Part shown: piece by piece, positions 51,734 to 60,776 of the stretch
Layout of the letters: every line of letters starts with the position of its first letter
How positions within the stretch are numbered: the stretch's first letter is position 1
Source: an uncultured Eubacterium sp.
GTDB lineage: Bacteria > Bacillota > Clostridia > Lachnospirales > Lachnospiraceae
Direction of reading: 5' to 3'
Length of the DNA: 60,776 bases
Assembly: GCA_900551945.1 (NCBI GenBank)
Contig: URYE01000005.1
Location: forward strand, 1-60,776
Notes under the pieces: generated by a model
What the model saw: only the letters and a program-made list of their open reading frames with translations
Database searches by the model: none
What the model was told of the DNA's origin: nothing
Position numbers and translations under genes: made by a program

Positions 51734-53929
51734 TTATGAATACCCATAATACAATTGCTTTTTATAAACTTTGTTTACTTTATTAAGATAAAACTCTATT
51801 TCACACTCTGCGCTACATATATAATCTTCCATTCTAAAACTAGCCACGCCAAGTTCTTCCATTCTTATTTCCATTGCTACCATTGTTCTATACAACTTTT
51901 CTTTTTGTGGTCTTGCCATTAACAACAATCTTAAATATTCGTTATAGTCTAGTCCTGATTGTATATTTGAATCCTTAATATATGTATTATTTAACCAATC
52001 CATCTTTAACAGTTTATCAAGCGAGATTTCCCAAGCACTGTCATTTTTTATAAGCTCTATTTTCTGCTCTAAGCAAAGTTTTCTTACATCAACAAGACTT
52101 TCTGCATAAGCCCAAGCCGCCATAATTGTATACTGTGCTGATTTTACTATTGCCATATTTCCAGAAAAGCCAACAAGTGACATTGCCATTGCAAAAGCTT
52201 CATTTTTCTTTTTATGGTTTGTTATAAGATGTGTCATATTTGCACCTTGTCTTATTAATGATAATTTAGTTATGACACCATTAAGATTGGATAAATCGGA
52301 CATACTTCCTTCAATTATATATTCAAGCATATAATCGAGTTTTTTGCCTGTATCTGTATTTATATTAGACTGACTATCTACATAGTCTGTAAATGAATTA
52401 AACTTTTTAAAAAGATACTCATTATATAAAGCATTGTTTTTTACTTCTTCATAAAATGATTGTGATAAAGAATTATTATTCGTGTTATTGATACCACTCT
52501 TACTAATATATATATCTGCTAGTTGTCTTTGCTGTGATATATATGTTATATCTTTATCTGATACATTCATACCATTTAACACTATTGAACCAATTCCATT
52601 TGTTAAAGCATTATATAACTTAGTAAATTCTGATATACCATCTGAGTTACTCTCAAAGCTAACATCAGTATAATTAAACTCAAGTAACGATAAGCTATAA
52701 TTTGCAAATACATTAATACACTCATTTATATTATCTTTTATATCGCCAAATGTATCAACATATAAAAAATGTTCTGTATTATCAAGAATGTCTTTTACAT
52801 TTTCTAAAATATCTAAATTCTGCTCTATACCTTTTTTTATTATATCAACATCACATAATTTTGAAGTATTTTTATTGTTACTTAATTTCATATCATTAAT
52901 ATCTGACAGAAAATTTTGATATACTTCTTCTCCTAATTCCTGCCTTTTATTATTTAATAAATCTTCACAAGCCTGCATATCATTTATAGAATTATCTGAA
53001 TGATTATTATAATTATCAATTACATTTAAGGCTTCTTTACAGACTTGTATTGTATCATTAGTATTTTTATATAAAATATTATATCTTCTGATATACTCTG
53101 GTTGGCATATATGTATCGCTTCATCTTCTCCTTCACTATCCACAATGTCTTCAAATTCATCTATACATTCCACAATATTTTTTAGTAATTCACTAATATC
53201 TATATACCCATCATTTTCATATAATACATTATATACTCTTGTGTCTGATACTGCTGTATTATCAGTTGAGATATCCCCATTAACCATCTGCTTTACAAAG
53301 CTTTTACCTGTTACTACAGGTTTTGAAGCTCTTACTACAAAACCTGTTTCATTAGTTTTTATTCCCTCTGTAAGACTTAAAAGTTCTAATATATATTTGT
53401 CGTTTTCAAATACATTTTCTTGACATTTTACTATTTTATCTGTTACTTCATTAACAGCATTTGCCTTTGTGAAATTTTCTTTCGATGAATTTATATTGTC
53501 AAAAAGTTCTGAATATATAGCATAATCCATATAATCAATTACTTCTTTAAATAAATTTTTACCATCATTATCTGTCATTAACGAAAAATTATTAAAACCA
53601 GCACTTATAAACTTTGAATGTGGATTGATTGAAGAAAGATTTTTCTTAACTGCATTATTTAACTGCTCATTAAGTATGTCTGATTTTTTCAACAGCAATA
53701 TATCAAACTCATCAAGAGCTTTATTAGAATATCCTGCAAATACAGACTCCAAAGATAGTGTACTTACTCTGTCAATATCAGCTTTTACAACTGCAAGTTG
53801 GGCTGAATATATACATGTACACACAACAGAAATAATAAACATAAATGAAATTGCACCATATATAGTAATTTGCCCATTTAGCCTTTTGTTATATAAAAAT
53901 ATAATAACATTTTTTATTTTAGCTTTCAT
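51734..53929 (-). CDS. Large Tad-locus surface protein (DUF5702-like)
   Basis: 731 residues. One membrane helix at the N-terminus (GQITIYGAISFMFIISVVCT) fits a TadG-like type; the remainder is long, polar and helical with no motif that I recognise, and ends with FRMEDYICSAECEIEFYLNK. Its place between the Flp pilin and TadE-like genes is that of the DUF5702 family in clostridial Tad loci. Only 3 nt separate it from the pilin gene. Confidence 0.75.
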   Translation of the reverse strand: MKAKIKNVIIFLYNKRLNGQITIYGAISFMFIISVVCTCIYSAQLAVVKADIDRVSTLSLESVFAGYSNKALDEFDILLLKKSDILNEQLNNAVKKNLSSINPHSKFISAGFNNFSLMTDNDGKNLFKEVIDYMDYAIYSELFDNINSSKENFTKANAVNEVTDKIVKCQENVFENDKYILELLSLTEGIKTNETGFVVRASKPVVTGKSFVKQMVNGDISTDNTAVSDTRVYNVLYENDGYIDISELLKNIVECIDEFEDIVDSEGEDEAIHICQPEYIRRYNILYKNTNDTIQVCKEALNVIDNYNNHSDNSINDMQACEDLLNNKRQELGEEVYQNFLSDINDMKLSNNKNTSKLCDVDIIKKGIEQNLDILENVKDILDNTEHFLYVDTFGDIKDNINECINVFANYSLSLLEFNYTDVSFESNSDGISEFTKLYNALTNGIGSIVLNGMNVSDKDITYISQQRQLADIYISKSGINNTNNNSLSQSFYEEVKNNALYNEYLFKKFNSFTDYVDSQSNINTDTGKKLDYMLEYIIEGSMSDLSNLNGVITKLSLIRQGANMTHLITNHKKKNEAFAMAMSLVGFSGNMAIVKSAQYTIMAAWAYAESLVDVRKLCLEQKIELIKNDSAWEISLDKLLKMDWLNNTYIKDSNIQSGLDYNEYLRLLLMARPQKEKLYRTMVAMEIRMEELGVASFRMEDYICSAECEIEFYLNKVNKVYKKQLYYGYS

Positions 53930-53932
53930 AGT

Positions 53933-54121
53933 TTATATAGCTTTTGCATTATTCATCATTGTTTTTAAAATTGTAGAAACTGTCGATGTTATTCCTGACT
54001 TAAATATTACAACTATACTAATAAGTACAATAATAATCAAAACTATCTCAACAACTCCCATTCCATCTTCTTGTTCTACATATTCACTTGTTCTTTTTTT
54101 GATATAATTTTTAATCTTCAT
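53933..54121 (-). CDS. flp: Flp-type (type IVb) pilin
   Basis: 62 residues. A short basic leader ends at EQEDG, cleavage would give MGVVEIVLIIIVLISIVVIF with Glu at position +5, the hallmark of Flp1-family pilins; a ~20-residue soluble tail follows. It is the likely major subunit of the Tad pilus. Confidence 0.93.
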   Translation of the reverse strand: MKIKNYIKKRTSEYVEQEDGMGVVEIVLIIIVLISIVVIFKSGITSTVSTILKTMMNNAKAI

Positions 54122-54181
54122 AGTATCTATCCTTTCTTTTTATTATTATATTAATCAGTTAGTTCATAAACAAAATTTATA

Positions 54182-55405
54182 TTACGAAATATTATTAAAT
54201 GACATTAACGCTGGTATCATTACTATAAACATTACTATAATAAGCATTATTATCATTGGTATAAGAAGCTTAGTTCCTGCTTCTTCTCCCTTTTTCCTTG
54301 CCATTGCCTTATGTTCTTCAAAGGCTGTTATTGTTTCTTGTTCTAGTAATTTTAACAAATCTTTTGTTCCTTTTTTCACATTTTGTTCAAGCAACATACC
54401 AAGCTTTAAATACTCTTTTGTATTACACCTCCTTCCAAAGTTTTCATATACAACTGCTTCTGATATTCCATTGTCAAGCTGTGCTTGTGATATAAGCATT
54501 TCTTCATAGGCTACCTTTTTTTGTTTGGTAGAAGTATAGTCCCTTATTATTCGCTCCCAAGCTCCTCGTATTGTCATTCCTGCACCAATAAGAAGTGTAA
54601 GTTTTGATACAAGTTCAGAATATTCATACTGTAGTTGCACTTTTCTTAATGTTTCTTCTTTTGCCTTTTGTTCTTTTTCACTTAATAACACAGCTACGAC
54701 ACCAATTATTCCAAAAAGTACTGCTATAAAAGGTGACGTTTTTTCAGATTTATATGAATAAACAACACTTTCTCCTTCAACACTTTCAGGTAAGATTAAG
54801 TTTTCATTATTTTTTTGCTCAGCTTCAGCGCTAATAAGACTTCTTGTAATATTATCTTGTCTTATTTGTTCATCACTTAATGCTCCTTTTGTCACTGTAA
54901 TATTAAATGTATTCTCTGCCATATATTCTCCCGATGACATTTTGACAGTTAATTCCACATCACAGCTTTGTTTAGAATTAAGTGTAAGGAACTGTGTATT
55001 AACTTGACCATCATAGTCTATAAGCTCATACTCACTTGAAAACCATTCAAGCTTTACCATATACCCATCAATGCTATCTATAAGGTTAAGATTAGCACTA
55101 ACATCACTAAGACTTTGATTATCAGCCTTTATAATATCTGGAAGTAGATTATATATTTCATCAAAAGCCTGCATTGCTTCATCTTTTGTATACTGTCTAG
55201 GTGACACTTCAAATTCTATTGTAGATGGTTTATCATTTCCTTGTGTATACACATCTAGTTCTAAGCTTTGTGAACCCTCTTTATAATTTGGTCTTTTAAT
55301 TGTATCTGATTGAATATTATTTTTTGAAGTATTTTGAACAGTCAAGATAACAGCCAAGAATATTGACATTATAATTATTAATATAATTTTTGTGTTTTGC
55401 TTCAC
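54182..55405 (-). CDS. tadC: TadC-like platform protein with extracytoplasmic N-terminal domain
   Basis: 407 residues. N-terminal helix (IILIIIMSIFLAVILTVQ), then about 190 residues outside the membrane including an Ig-like strand pattern (SKQSCDVELTVKMSSGEYMA), a second helix (SPFIAVLFGIIGVVAVLL), and the T2SF domain (KLTLLIGAGMTIRGAWERII, LLEQETITAFEEHKAMARKK) ending in the paired helices LIPMIIMLIIVMFIVMIPAL. Ordinary TadC lacks the outer domain. Confidence 0.85.
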   Translation of the reverse strand: MKQNTKIILIIIMSIFLAVILTVQNTSKNNIQSDTIKRPNYKEGSQSLELDVYTQGNDKPSTIEFEVSPRQYTKDEAMQAFDEIYNLLPDIIKADNQSLSDVSANLNLIDSIDGYMVKLEWFSSEYELIDYDGQVNTQFLTLNSKQSCDVELTVKMSSGEYMAENTFNITVTKGALSDEQIRQDNITRSLISAEAEQKNNENLILPESVEGESVVYSYKSEKTSPFIAVLFGIIGVVAVLLSEKEQKAKEETLRKVQLQYEYSELVSKLTLLIGAGMTIRGAWERIIRDYTSTKQKKVAYEEMLISQAQLDNGISEAVVYENFGRRCNTKEYLKLGMLLEQNVKKGTKDLLKLLEQETITAFEEHKAMARKKGEEAGTKLLIPMIIMLIIVMFIVMIPALMSFNNIS

Positions 55406-55417
55406 ACTTCCACCTTT

Positions 55418-56254
55418 CTAAACCTTTATATCAACAATCTTATTTGCAAGAAGCACTGATACAAAATACATAAAAAGACAAATGCTCATAACGATTATAC
55501 CTAACATATTGCCATACAGATTACATATAAAGTCTGATGATGTGAGCTTAAGATATGTAATTATTCCAAAGGGAACTATACTCATTATTTTTTGCTCCAT
55601 TTTCTTTGAGCTTATTACGATTTGTATTTCATTTTCGGTGTCTATCTTTTCACTAATCGTACGCACTGTATTTTTTATTATTGATATCATATCTCCGCCA
55701 CTTACTTTTGCATAACAAAAAACCTCTGCAAAATATAATATATCTTCTATACCACTTCTTCTTGCAAAATCAATAAGTGTATCTTCTAACTTTTCATTGC
55801 GATTTACACGATTAACAATAATATTAAATTCCTTTACTATCATACTATTATCACCGTACAAAGTACGCAGTTCCTGTATAGCTTCCTTAAACGAATTTTC
55901 CATTGAATATCCAACATTTAGTGAAAATGAAACAGCGGTCATTGCGTCTTTAAACTGTATCTTTAATTGATTTTTCTTACTCTCGATTGCGCTATTAATT
56001 TTTTTCTTATACAAAAATATACCTACTGGAATTAAAAATACGACAGCTTTTATGTTTTCATAAAATAAATAAGCTATTAAAAATACGACTATCACTGATG
56101 TTAATATAGCTTTTAATATATCTATAATATCAGCCTTGTATATTTTATTATTTTTTTGATTACCAATTGTATATTCCCGCAGAAAGCATTTTGTAGTCGT
56201 TAATAAACTCGTTATTACTTCTTTTAAGACTTCCAATAACTTTTCCAGCTTCAT
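55418..56254 (-). CDS. tadB: TadB-like inner-membrane platform protein
   Basis: 278 residues with a T2SF domain (FKDAMTAVSFSLNVGYSMEN, YAKVSGGDMISIIKNTVRTI) between pairs of membrane helices. ATG 56254 (MKLEKLLEVL) follows GAGGAGGGAGAAA, an excellent site, which places 95 nt of its coding sequence inside the end of cpaF. The ~30 N-terminal residues before the first helix are encoded in that overlap. Confidence 0.88.
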   Translation of the reverse strand: MKLEKLLEVLKEVITSLLTTTKCFLREYTIGNQKNNKIYKADIIDILKAILTSVIVVFLIAYLFYENIKAVVFLIPVGIFLYKKKINSAIESKKNQLKIQFKDAMTAVSFSLNVGYSMENSFKEAIQELRTLYGDNSMIVKEFNIIVNRVNRNEKLEDTLIDFARRSGIEDILYFAEVFCYAKVSGGDMISIIKNTVRTISEKIDTENEIQIVISSKKMEQKIMSIVPFGIITYLKLTSSDFICNLYGNMLGIIVMSICLFMYFVSVLLANKIVDIKV

Positions 56255-57512
56255 TTTCTCCCTCCTCATCAAAGGAATATAAAGTGTTTAATTTTATTTC
56301 TCCATTAGTAATTCCTGCAACTTCTGATATTTCCATTACTTTTCTTGACTTATCTCTTATTCTTGACAAATGCACTATAATATCAACCGCTGATTCTATC
56401 TGTTGCTTTACTGCCATTATAGGAATATCCATTCCCATAAGCACCATCGTTTCAATTCTTGTAATCATATCTTTTGAGCTATTACTATGACCTGTAGAAA
56501 GACTTCCTGAATGACCCGTATTCATAGCTTGAAGCATATCTATAGCTTCTGCTCCCCTTACTTCACCTACAATAATTCTATCTGGTCTCATTCTAAGACT
56601 AGACTTTATTAGTTGTCTTATTGTAATTTCATTTTTTCCTTCTACATTGGCATTTCTAGCTTCTAATCTTACTAGATTTTTTACATTCTTAATTTGCAAC
56701 TCCGCAGAGTCCTCAATTGTTATTACTCTTTCGTCATTTGGTATAAAGTTGGATAATGCGTTAAGAAAAGTGGTTTTTCCAGAACCTGTACCACCACTTA
56801 TAAAGATGTTATATCGTGCTATTACTGCTTTCTTTAAAAAGTCTGCCGCTTCTTTAGTAATAGAACCTAATTCAATTAACTTTTCTATTGTTATTGGCAT
56901 ATCATAGAATTTTCTTATTGTTATGACTGGGCCTTCCAGTGCCACTGGGGGAAGTACTATATTTACTCTTGAACCATCACTTAACCTTGTATCAACAATA
57001 GGTACTGACTCATTTACAATTCTATTAGACAATGCCGCTATTTTTCTAGCAATGTGGTCTAACTTGTCTTTGTCTTCAAAGTGTTTATCCCATTTCAACA
57101 AATGTCCGCTTTTTTCAATAAATATATTATCAGCACCATTCACCATAATCTCTGTTATACTATCATCATCAAGAAGTTCTTGTAATATTCCCATTTTTCT
57201 TATGGCATTAAATACTTGTGTTAAAATCTGCTCTCTTTCTTTTATAGAAATATTTCTTACACTGTTATATGTATTTATACATTCATCAATAATATTTAAA
57301 AGACTTTCATCATCACATTCAACACTGTCATCAATTCGCTTATAAACCATTTCTTGAACTTCTTTTATTATGTCTGATTTTTTCAATAAAGCTTTATCTT
57401 CTAACTGAATACATTTATTATCAGACTGTTCGTTTATTTGCTTCTGGGAAGATAAGTTCTTCAACGAGTTTGTACATTGGTTCTGTTTCTTGTGTTCTCC
57501 AAAAATCTTCAT
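56160..57512 (-). CDS. cpaF: Tad pilus assembly ATPase CpaF/TadA
   Basis: The motor for Flp pilus assembly. 450 residues: LLDDDSITEIMVNGADNIFI, Walker A ISGGTGSGKTTFLNAL, aspartate box VITIEDSAELQI, Walker B RPDRIIVGEVRG, and the His box GHSGSLSTGHSNS. ATG 57512 follows GGGAGGTTAA and lies 92 nt inside the end of tadZ. Confidence 0.95.
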   Translation of the reverse strand: MKIFGEHKKQNQCTNSLKNLSSQKQINEQSDNKCIQLEDKALLKKSDIIKEVQEMVYKRIDDSVECDDESLLNIIDECINTYNSVRNISIKEREQILTQVFNAIRKMGILQELLDDDSITEIMVNGADNIFIEKSGHLLKWDKHFEDKDKLDHIARKIAALSNRIVNESVPIVDTRLSDGSRVNIVLPPVALEGPVITIRKFYDMPITIEKLIELGSITKEAADFLKKAVIARYNIFISGGTGSGKTTFLNALSNFIPNDERVITIEDSAELQIKNVKNLVRLEARNANVEGKNEITIRQLIKSSLRMRPDRIIVGEVRGAEAIDMLQAMNTGHSGSLSTGHSNSSKDMITRIETMVLMGMDIPIMAVKQQIESAVDIIVHLSRIRDKSRKVMEISEVAGITNGEIKLNTLYSFDEEGENEAGKVIGSLKRSNNEFINDYKMLSAGIYNW

Positions 57513-58437
57513 TTAACCTCCCAATGTTTTTTTGTAATTTAACTGTTTGTATAGACTTCAATACATTTTCCATTCCAGCTTGTATAAAATATAATTCAAA
57601 ATCCTGCATACGTTTTTCTGATAAATAACTACCATTTATTATCATATATATCTTGCTACATTCACATATCATTCTCCATTGTTGTTTTATAGCTTGTGAT
57701 ATATCAAGTACAACAACATCATATCTTCCTGCCTTTGCAAGTTTTTGAATAAATCCCATAATCTGTCCTGTATCAATATATGTTATATCTTCCGCATTAA
57801 TTACTGGTGGAAGATAATCAACTCCATTTTTTGTACTTATTCCTGCTAATATTCTTTCACCTACATTTTCTTTATTAAGCCTATAATAATACAACGCATC
57901 TGATAGTGTCATACTACTTGTATCAGGAAGTAATTGTTTTAAGCCTGAAAACTCATCAAGATTAATATAAAGCACTCTTTTATTTACTGCATAAGCCTTT
58001 GCCATATTAAGTGAAAATAATGTCTTTTGCTCATCTAAATCAAGCGAATATACGCCAATTAATTTAACATTACTATAATCATTACTGTTATTATAACCTA
58101 CGCATATCATAATCTTTTTGACAAGCTCATAACACGATTGGTACTTGTATAGTGCTGTAACATTTTCACTAATTATTTGATAATCTTGTGTTAAATCTTC
58201 TTCTACTAACACTATTATTTTTTTATCAAATATTTCTTTTATATCATTTATATCTTTATCCTGCCCTATAATTACAAATTCAATATCATGTCCGTTTTTT
58301 ACAATATTTTCCATTAATTTTTCTTTATCTGTAAACAGCCATACCGCAGCAGAAATCATATTACTTTCTGTTAAAATTCCCATAAGTCTTTTTGCATAGA
58401 CTTCATCTTCATCATATATCACACAAATTTTATCCAT
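57421..58437 (-). CDS. TadZ/CpaE-like pilus localisation protein
   Basis: 338 residues from ATG 58437, with GAGGTGG just upstream. A receiver-like N-terminal domain (ICVIYDEDEVYAKRLMGILT) is followed by a MinD/ParA-like fold whose Walker A is degenerate (KLIGVYSLDLDEQKTLFSLN, no GKS/T), as in clostridial TadZ. VLYINLDEFSG and YDVVVLDISQ correspond to the later ATPase strands. It probably marks the pole or site of pilus assembly. It overlaps cpaF by 92 nt. Confidence 0.85.
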   Translation of the reverse strand: MDKICVIYDEDEVYAKRLMGILTESNMISAAVWLFTDKEKLMENIVKNGHDIEFVIIGQDKDINDIKEIFDKKIIVLVEEDLTQDYQIISENVTALYKYQSCYELVKKIMICVGYNNSNDYSNVKLIGVYSLDLDEQKTLFSLNMAKAYAVNKRVLYINLDEFSGLKQLLPDTSSMTLSDALYYYRLNKENVGERILAGISTKNGVDYLPPVINAEDITYIDTGQIMGFIQKLAKAGRYDVVVLDISQAIKQQWRMICECSKIYMIINGSYLSEKRMQDFELYFIQAGMENVLKSIQTVKLQKNIGRLNEDFWRTQETEPMYKLVEELIFPEANKRTV

Positions 58438-58451
58438 TGCCACCTCTTTTA

Positions 58452-58958
58452 TTATTTTATAAATGATGTTGTAAATATTATTGCCTGTGCTATAAGTATT
58501 GCAGGGCTAAAATGGAATATATGATAATTTACCATTTTTTGACTAACACCATCTCCATATATACTTAACACGCCCTTTTTAATATTAAAATGCTGTTTAA
58601 ATACAATACTTGCCACACCTATTAATAATCCTAATATAAGTGATACTAATATTATTTTTATTGTCATTTTATATCCAATAATAAATCCCATCACCGTTAA
58701 AAGTTTTGCATCTCCTGCCCCAATCCCCCTTATTAAAAATAAAATAAATGTAATTAAAAAAACTGCTACCATTCCAAAAATATAATCTTTTACATCACCT
58801 CCATTTAAAAGATTTAATACTGTACACATTCCTCCTGCTACAAATGCACCTATTATTAGCTCATTTTTTATTTTGTAACTTTTCAAGTCTTGCACAGTTG
58901 CAATTATTGTAATAATAAATGTAACTAAAACCCTTAATAAAAATATTGTTTGCTGCAT
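58452..58958 (-). CDS. cpaA: Prepilin peptidase CpaA/TadV
   Basis: 168 residues, six membrane helices. Catalytic aspartates are in VQDLKSYKIKNELI and GIGAGDAKLLTVMGF (GxGD). First gene of the Tad operon; the divergent neighbour is the DUF2508 gene. It cleaves the Flp leader at the cytoplasmic face. Confidence 0.9.
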   Translation of the reverse strand: MQQTIFLLRVLVTFIITIIATVQDLKSYKIKNELIIGAFVAGGMCTVLNLLNGGDVKDYIFGMVAVFLITFILFLIRGIGAGDAKLLTVMGFIIGYKMTIKIILVSLILGLLIGVASIVFKQHFNIKKGVLSIYGDGVSQKMVNYHIFHFSPAILIAQAIIFTTSFIK

Positions 58959-59139
58959 AAATTGTTATCCTTACTTTTAATTAATAAATAAAAATATTTT
59001 TATAGTATCAAATAAATTATTTTTTCTCGTCTTTTTGTATAAAATTACCATTAGCTGACTATAATTAAAATAACAGTATTATGTACGGCATAAAATTGAA
59101 AAGTGTTACTGCCTGCCGTCTGTAAAATGGAGGATTGTT

Positions 59140-59376
59140 ATGAAATTATTAAAAAGTAGAGAACCTTCAATTGAAAATGATACTGACCTTCGCCATCAGT
59201 ATCTTCTTCAAGAAATCAATCTGACTAAGCGAGCCTTAGCTGCCGCTTACTCTAACTTTGACAATGCTACAGACCCAGACCTTATTGACTGCTTTATATA
59301 TCAGGTCAACTCTGAGCAAAAAAGATACAAATATCTTCTACAAAAAGCAAAAGAAATGGAAGCTTCATCTGAATAA
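59140..59376 (+). CDS. DUF2508 (YaaL-like) small protein
   Basis: 78 residues, helical and charged: LRHQYLLQEINLTKRALAAA, YSNFDNATDPDLIDCFIYQV and QKRYKYLLQKAKEME match YaaL/DUF2508. In Bacillus yaaL sits beside recR; here it is alone between the Tad operon and aquaporin. A leader stem ACGGCA..TGCCGT (about 59075-59111) precedes the AATGGAGGA site. Function unknown. Confidence 0.8.
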   Translation: MKLLKSREPSIENDTDLRHQYLLQEINLTKRALAAAYSNFDNATDPDLIDCFIYQVNSEQKRYKYLLQKAKEMEASSE

Positions 59377-59562
59377 TTATCCATATATGTTTTCTTCATT
59401 TAATATACTAACACTATATCTATATTTTGTCAAGTTTTTTTATTTTATCACTATTGTTTCAAGTTTTATATTTGTTTTTATAAAACAATAATTAAACTAT
59501 TTAAAACCAACTTCCATTAAAAAAGGAGAGCATTTTTGCAATAAAATGTATATCAAAAACAT

Positions 59563-59617
59563 AAAAAACCTATAGAATAAACTGTAAAAAATTTCTCAGT
59601 TTATCCTATAGGTTTTT
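59563..59617. terminator. Bidirectional terminator DUF2508 / aquaporin
   Basis: AAAAACCTATAGAATAAACT pairs with AGTTTATCCTATAGGTTTTT over about 19 positions with one mismatch and a 15-nt loop, between convergent genes. Confidence 0.85.
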
Positions 59618-59628
59618 AATATTTATAA

Positions 59629-60492
59629 TTACTCATCTTTAACTTCTTCAAGTTCTATGACTTCTACGTTTTCATTTTCCAAATTATCAGATATATCAGC
59701 TATACTATTATCATCACTTGCTTTATCTTCTTTGAATTCTTCGTAACTTACCTTTGTTTTTTTAGGTCTTTTTTTGTATGTAAGAATTAAATATATAATT
59801 GATGCAAGTATTGCTCCTACAATTGGCGCAACTATAAAGAGCCACACTTGTGACAACGGTGTTATATCTCCTTGTACAGCTTTAGCAAGGGCTGGTCCAA
59901 AACTTCTCGCTGGATTAACTCCTATTCCTGTAAGGGTTATACCAAAAAGATGTACAGCCGAAAGTGCCATACCTATAACAATACCAGCTACATTTTTATA
60001 GCGCTTATTTGCTGTTACTGAAAGTACAGTAATGACAAAAATAAAGGTAAGTATCATTTCAACAAGAAAAGCACCCCATACGTCAATATTTAAAAATTCC
60101 GATTGTGCGCCATAACCATTTGTTCCAAAACTTAAAAGGTCATATCCATAAGCTTCATACTGCTCCACAGTATCAGTACTTAATGAAATAGAGATACCAT
60201 ACATTGCAAAGCCGCCGGCAACTCCTCCTAACATCTGGGCTACTATGTACCCCATAAAATCAATAAAGTTCATTCTCCTAGATATCAACATTGCAAGCGA
60301 TACAGCAGGATTAATATGACACCCTGATATACTTCCTATAGAGTAAAACAAAGCGGTCATAACAAATCCAAAAATAAGTGCAATTCCAACTACACCAAGA
60401 TACCCAGGATATCCACCTGTAAATGATGTTGCTCCACATGCCGTAAATGTAAGTATAAATGTACCTAAAAATTCCGCAAGATATTTTCTCAT
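59629..60492 (-). CDS. Aquaporin / MIP-family channel
   Basis: 287 residues from ATG 60492 (MRKYLAEFLGTFILTFTACG). Six membrane helices and both NPA boxes are present: SISGCHINPAVSLAML and GIGVNPARSFGPALAKAV. The residues point to an AqpZ-like water channel rather than a glycerol facilitator (no GLPF-type D after the second NPA). A ~50-residue acidic tail (EEFKEDKASDDNSIADISD..) is unusual for the family. Confidence 0.9.
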   Translation of the reverse strand: MRKYLAEFLGTFILTFTACGATSFTGGYPGYLGVVGIALIFGFVMTALFYSIGSISGCHINPAVSLAMLISRRMNFIDFMGYIVAQMLGGVAGGFAMYGISISLSTDTVEQYEAYGYDLLSFGTNGYGAQSEFLNIDVWGAFLVEMILTFIFVITVLSVTANKRYKNVAGIVIGMALSAVHLFGITLTGIGVNPARSFGPALAKAVQGDITPLSQVWLFIVAPIVGAILASIIYLILTYKKRPKKTKVSYEEFKEDKASDDNSIADISDNLENENVEVIELEEVKDE

Positions 60493-60642
60493 ACACACTC
60501 CATTTCTGCAGACAATTAGCCTTATGTAATGTTACTATGCCTGCTATGCAAATAAATTATTGGCAAGTAAATATTGACACTTTTCTACTCGCTTATGACA
60601 CTACTTAATAGTTACGCAGATACTACTTAACTTAGAACTATA

Positions 60643-60696
60643 AAAAAGGCAAAAACTTTTAACAGTTATTCCCATTAAATATGTTTTTGCCTTTTT
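60643..60696. terminator. Hairpin terminator upstream of the aquaporin gene
   Basis: AAAAAGGCAAAAAC (60643-60656) and GTTTTTGCCTTTTT (60683-60696) form a 14-bp stem ending in a T run on the plus strand. It may serve a small plus-strand transcript or a gene entering from the right. Confidence 0.65.
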
Positions 60697-60740
60697 AATT
60701 TTAACATTTTTTAAATTAATTTAACGTGAGTTCGACAAAT

Positions 60741-60769
60741 AAAAAAGCCCATAAATATATTTCTTATGG
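60741..60769 (-). terminator. Terminator of a gene lying beyond the right edge
   Basis: On the minus strand CCATAA..TTATGG is followed by GCTTTTTT, a short intrinsic terminator for a minus-strand gene outside the window. Confidence 0.55.
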
Positions 60770-60776
60770 TATAATT

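Noticed and set aside
58521..58560. GGAATATATG..ATTTTTTGACTAA resembling the MITE-like terminal repeat of 18393-18576
   Set aside because: It lies inside the conserved coding sequence of cpaA, only one short arm matches and spacing is wrong; taken as chance in AT-rich sequence.
1..60776. CRISPR array or prophage
   Set aside because: No regularly spaced direct repeats and no phage structural, integrase or lysis genes. The dispersed palindromes are 10 kb apart and not spaced like CRISPR repeats.

Overview
The window looks like chromosome from a low-GC, flagellated, spore-forming Clostridia, most likely Lachnospiraceae. The reasons are the AT-rich sequence, the Bacillus/Clostridia flagellar order comFC-yvyF-flgM-flgN-flgK-flgL-fliW-csrA, the spoIIID / mbl / flgF / flgG neighbourhood known from Bacillus subtilis, a Gram-positive type Tad pilus locus without a secretin, and a SAM-I riboswitch before metK. 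Genus is not resolved; the family call is inference from gene content and style. No rRNA, tRNA, CRISPR array or prophage was recognised.

Left part (1-18.9 kb, nearly all minus strand): a broken IS607-type element (tnpA remnant plus the start of tnpB) lies at the left edge, directly downstream of an orphan sigma-28-type promoter and a leader of the kind expected for flagellin. Then come csrA, fliW, flgL, two different flgK genes, flgN and flgM, driven by a clear sigma-28 promoter at 7715-7741; two of the leaders carry hairpins with a GGA in the loop, the shape of CsrA sites. Upstream lie yvyF, comFC, recD2, a rod-binding FlgJ-like gene, flgG, flgF and mbl. metK with its S-box leader, an HD-GYP pseudogene and a possible MITE separate mbl from spoIIID.

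Middle part (19-43 kb): trkA-trkH potassium uptake; a divergent AraC regulator and kduD-like dehydrogenase; a decayed holin-like toxin with a facing antisense promoter (type I toxin-antitoxin relic); tcdA; a small copper-chaperone-like gene behind a CsoR-type operator; citX; carbonic anhydrase and a YitT protein; then a citrate block made of a CitMHS transporter, a hybrid histidine kinase, an OmpR-type response regulator, and citDEFG for citrate lyase with a divergent LysR regulator. No citC (lyase ligase) and no oxaloacetate decarboxylase are visible. A DASS-type anion transporter and an enolase-superfamily sugar-acid dehydratase follow the LysR gene.

Right part (43-60.8 kb): the dTDP-L-rhamnose genes rfbA-rfbB-rfbD-rfbC behind a promoter with MerR-type geometry and beside a sugar-kinase remnant; a flavodoxin-SCP2 fusion; an eleven-gene Tad (Flp) pilus operon ending in an FHA protein; a DUF2508 gene; and an aquaporin.

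Two families of dispersed, non-coding palindromic repeats run across the window. The more striking is a ~150-nt perfect-style long hairpin (15370-15523, 25561-25709, 32489-32640, a core-only copy at 47055-47136 and a shrunken copy at 17254-17349) in which the arms differ between copies but the changes are compensated on the opposite arm. The second is a ~50-nt REP-like imperfect palindrome (four copies). These are the best candidates here for something undescribed.
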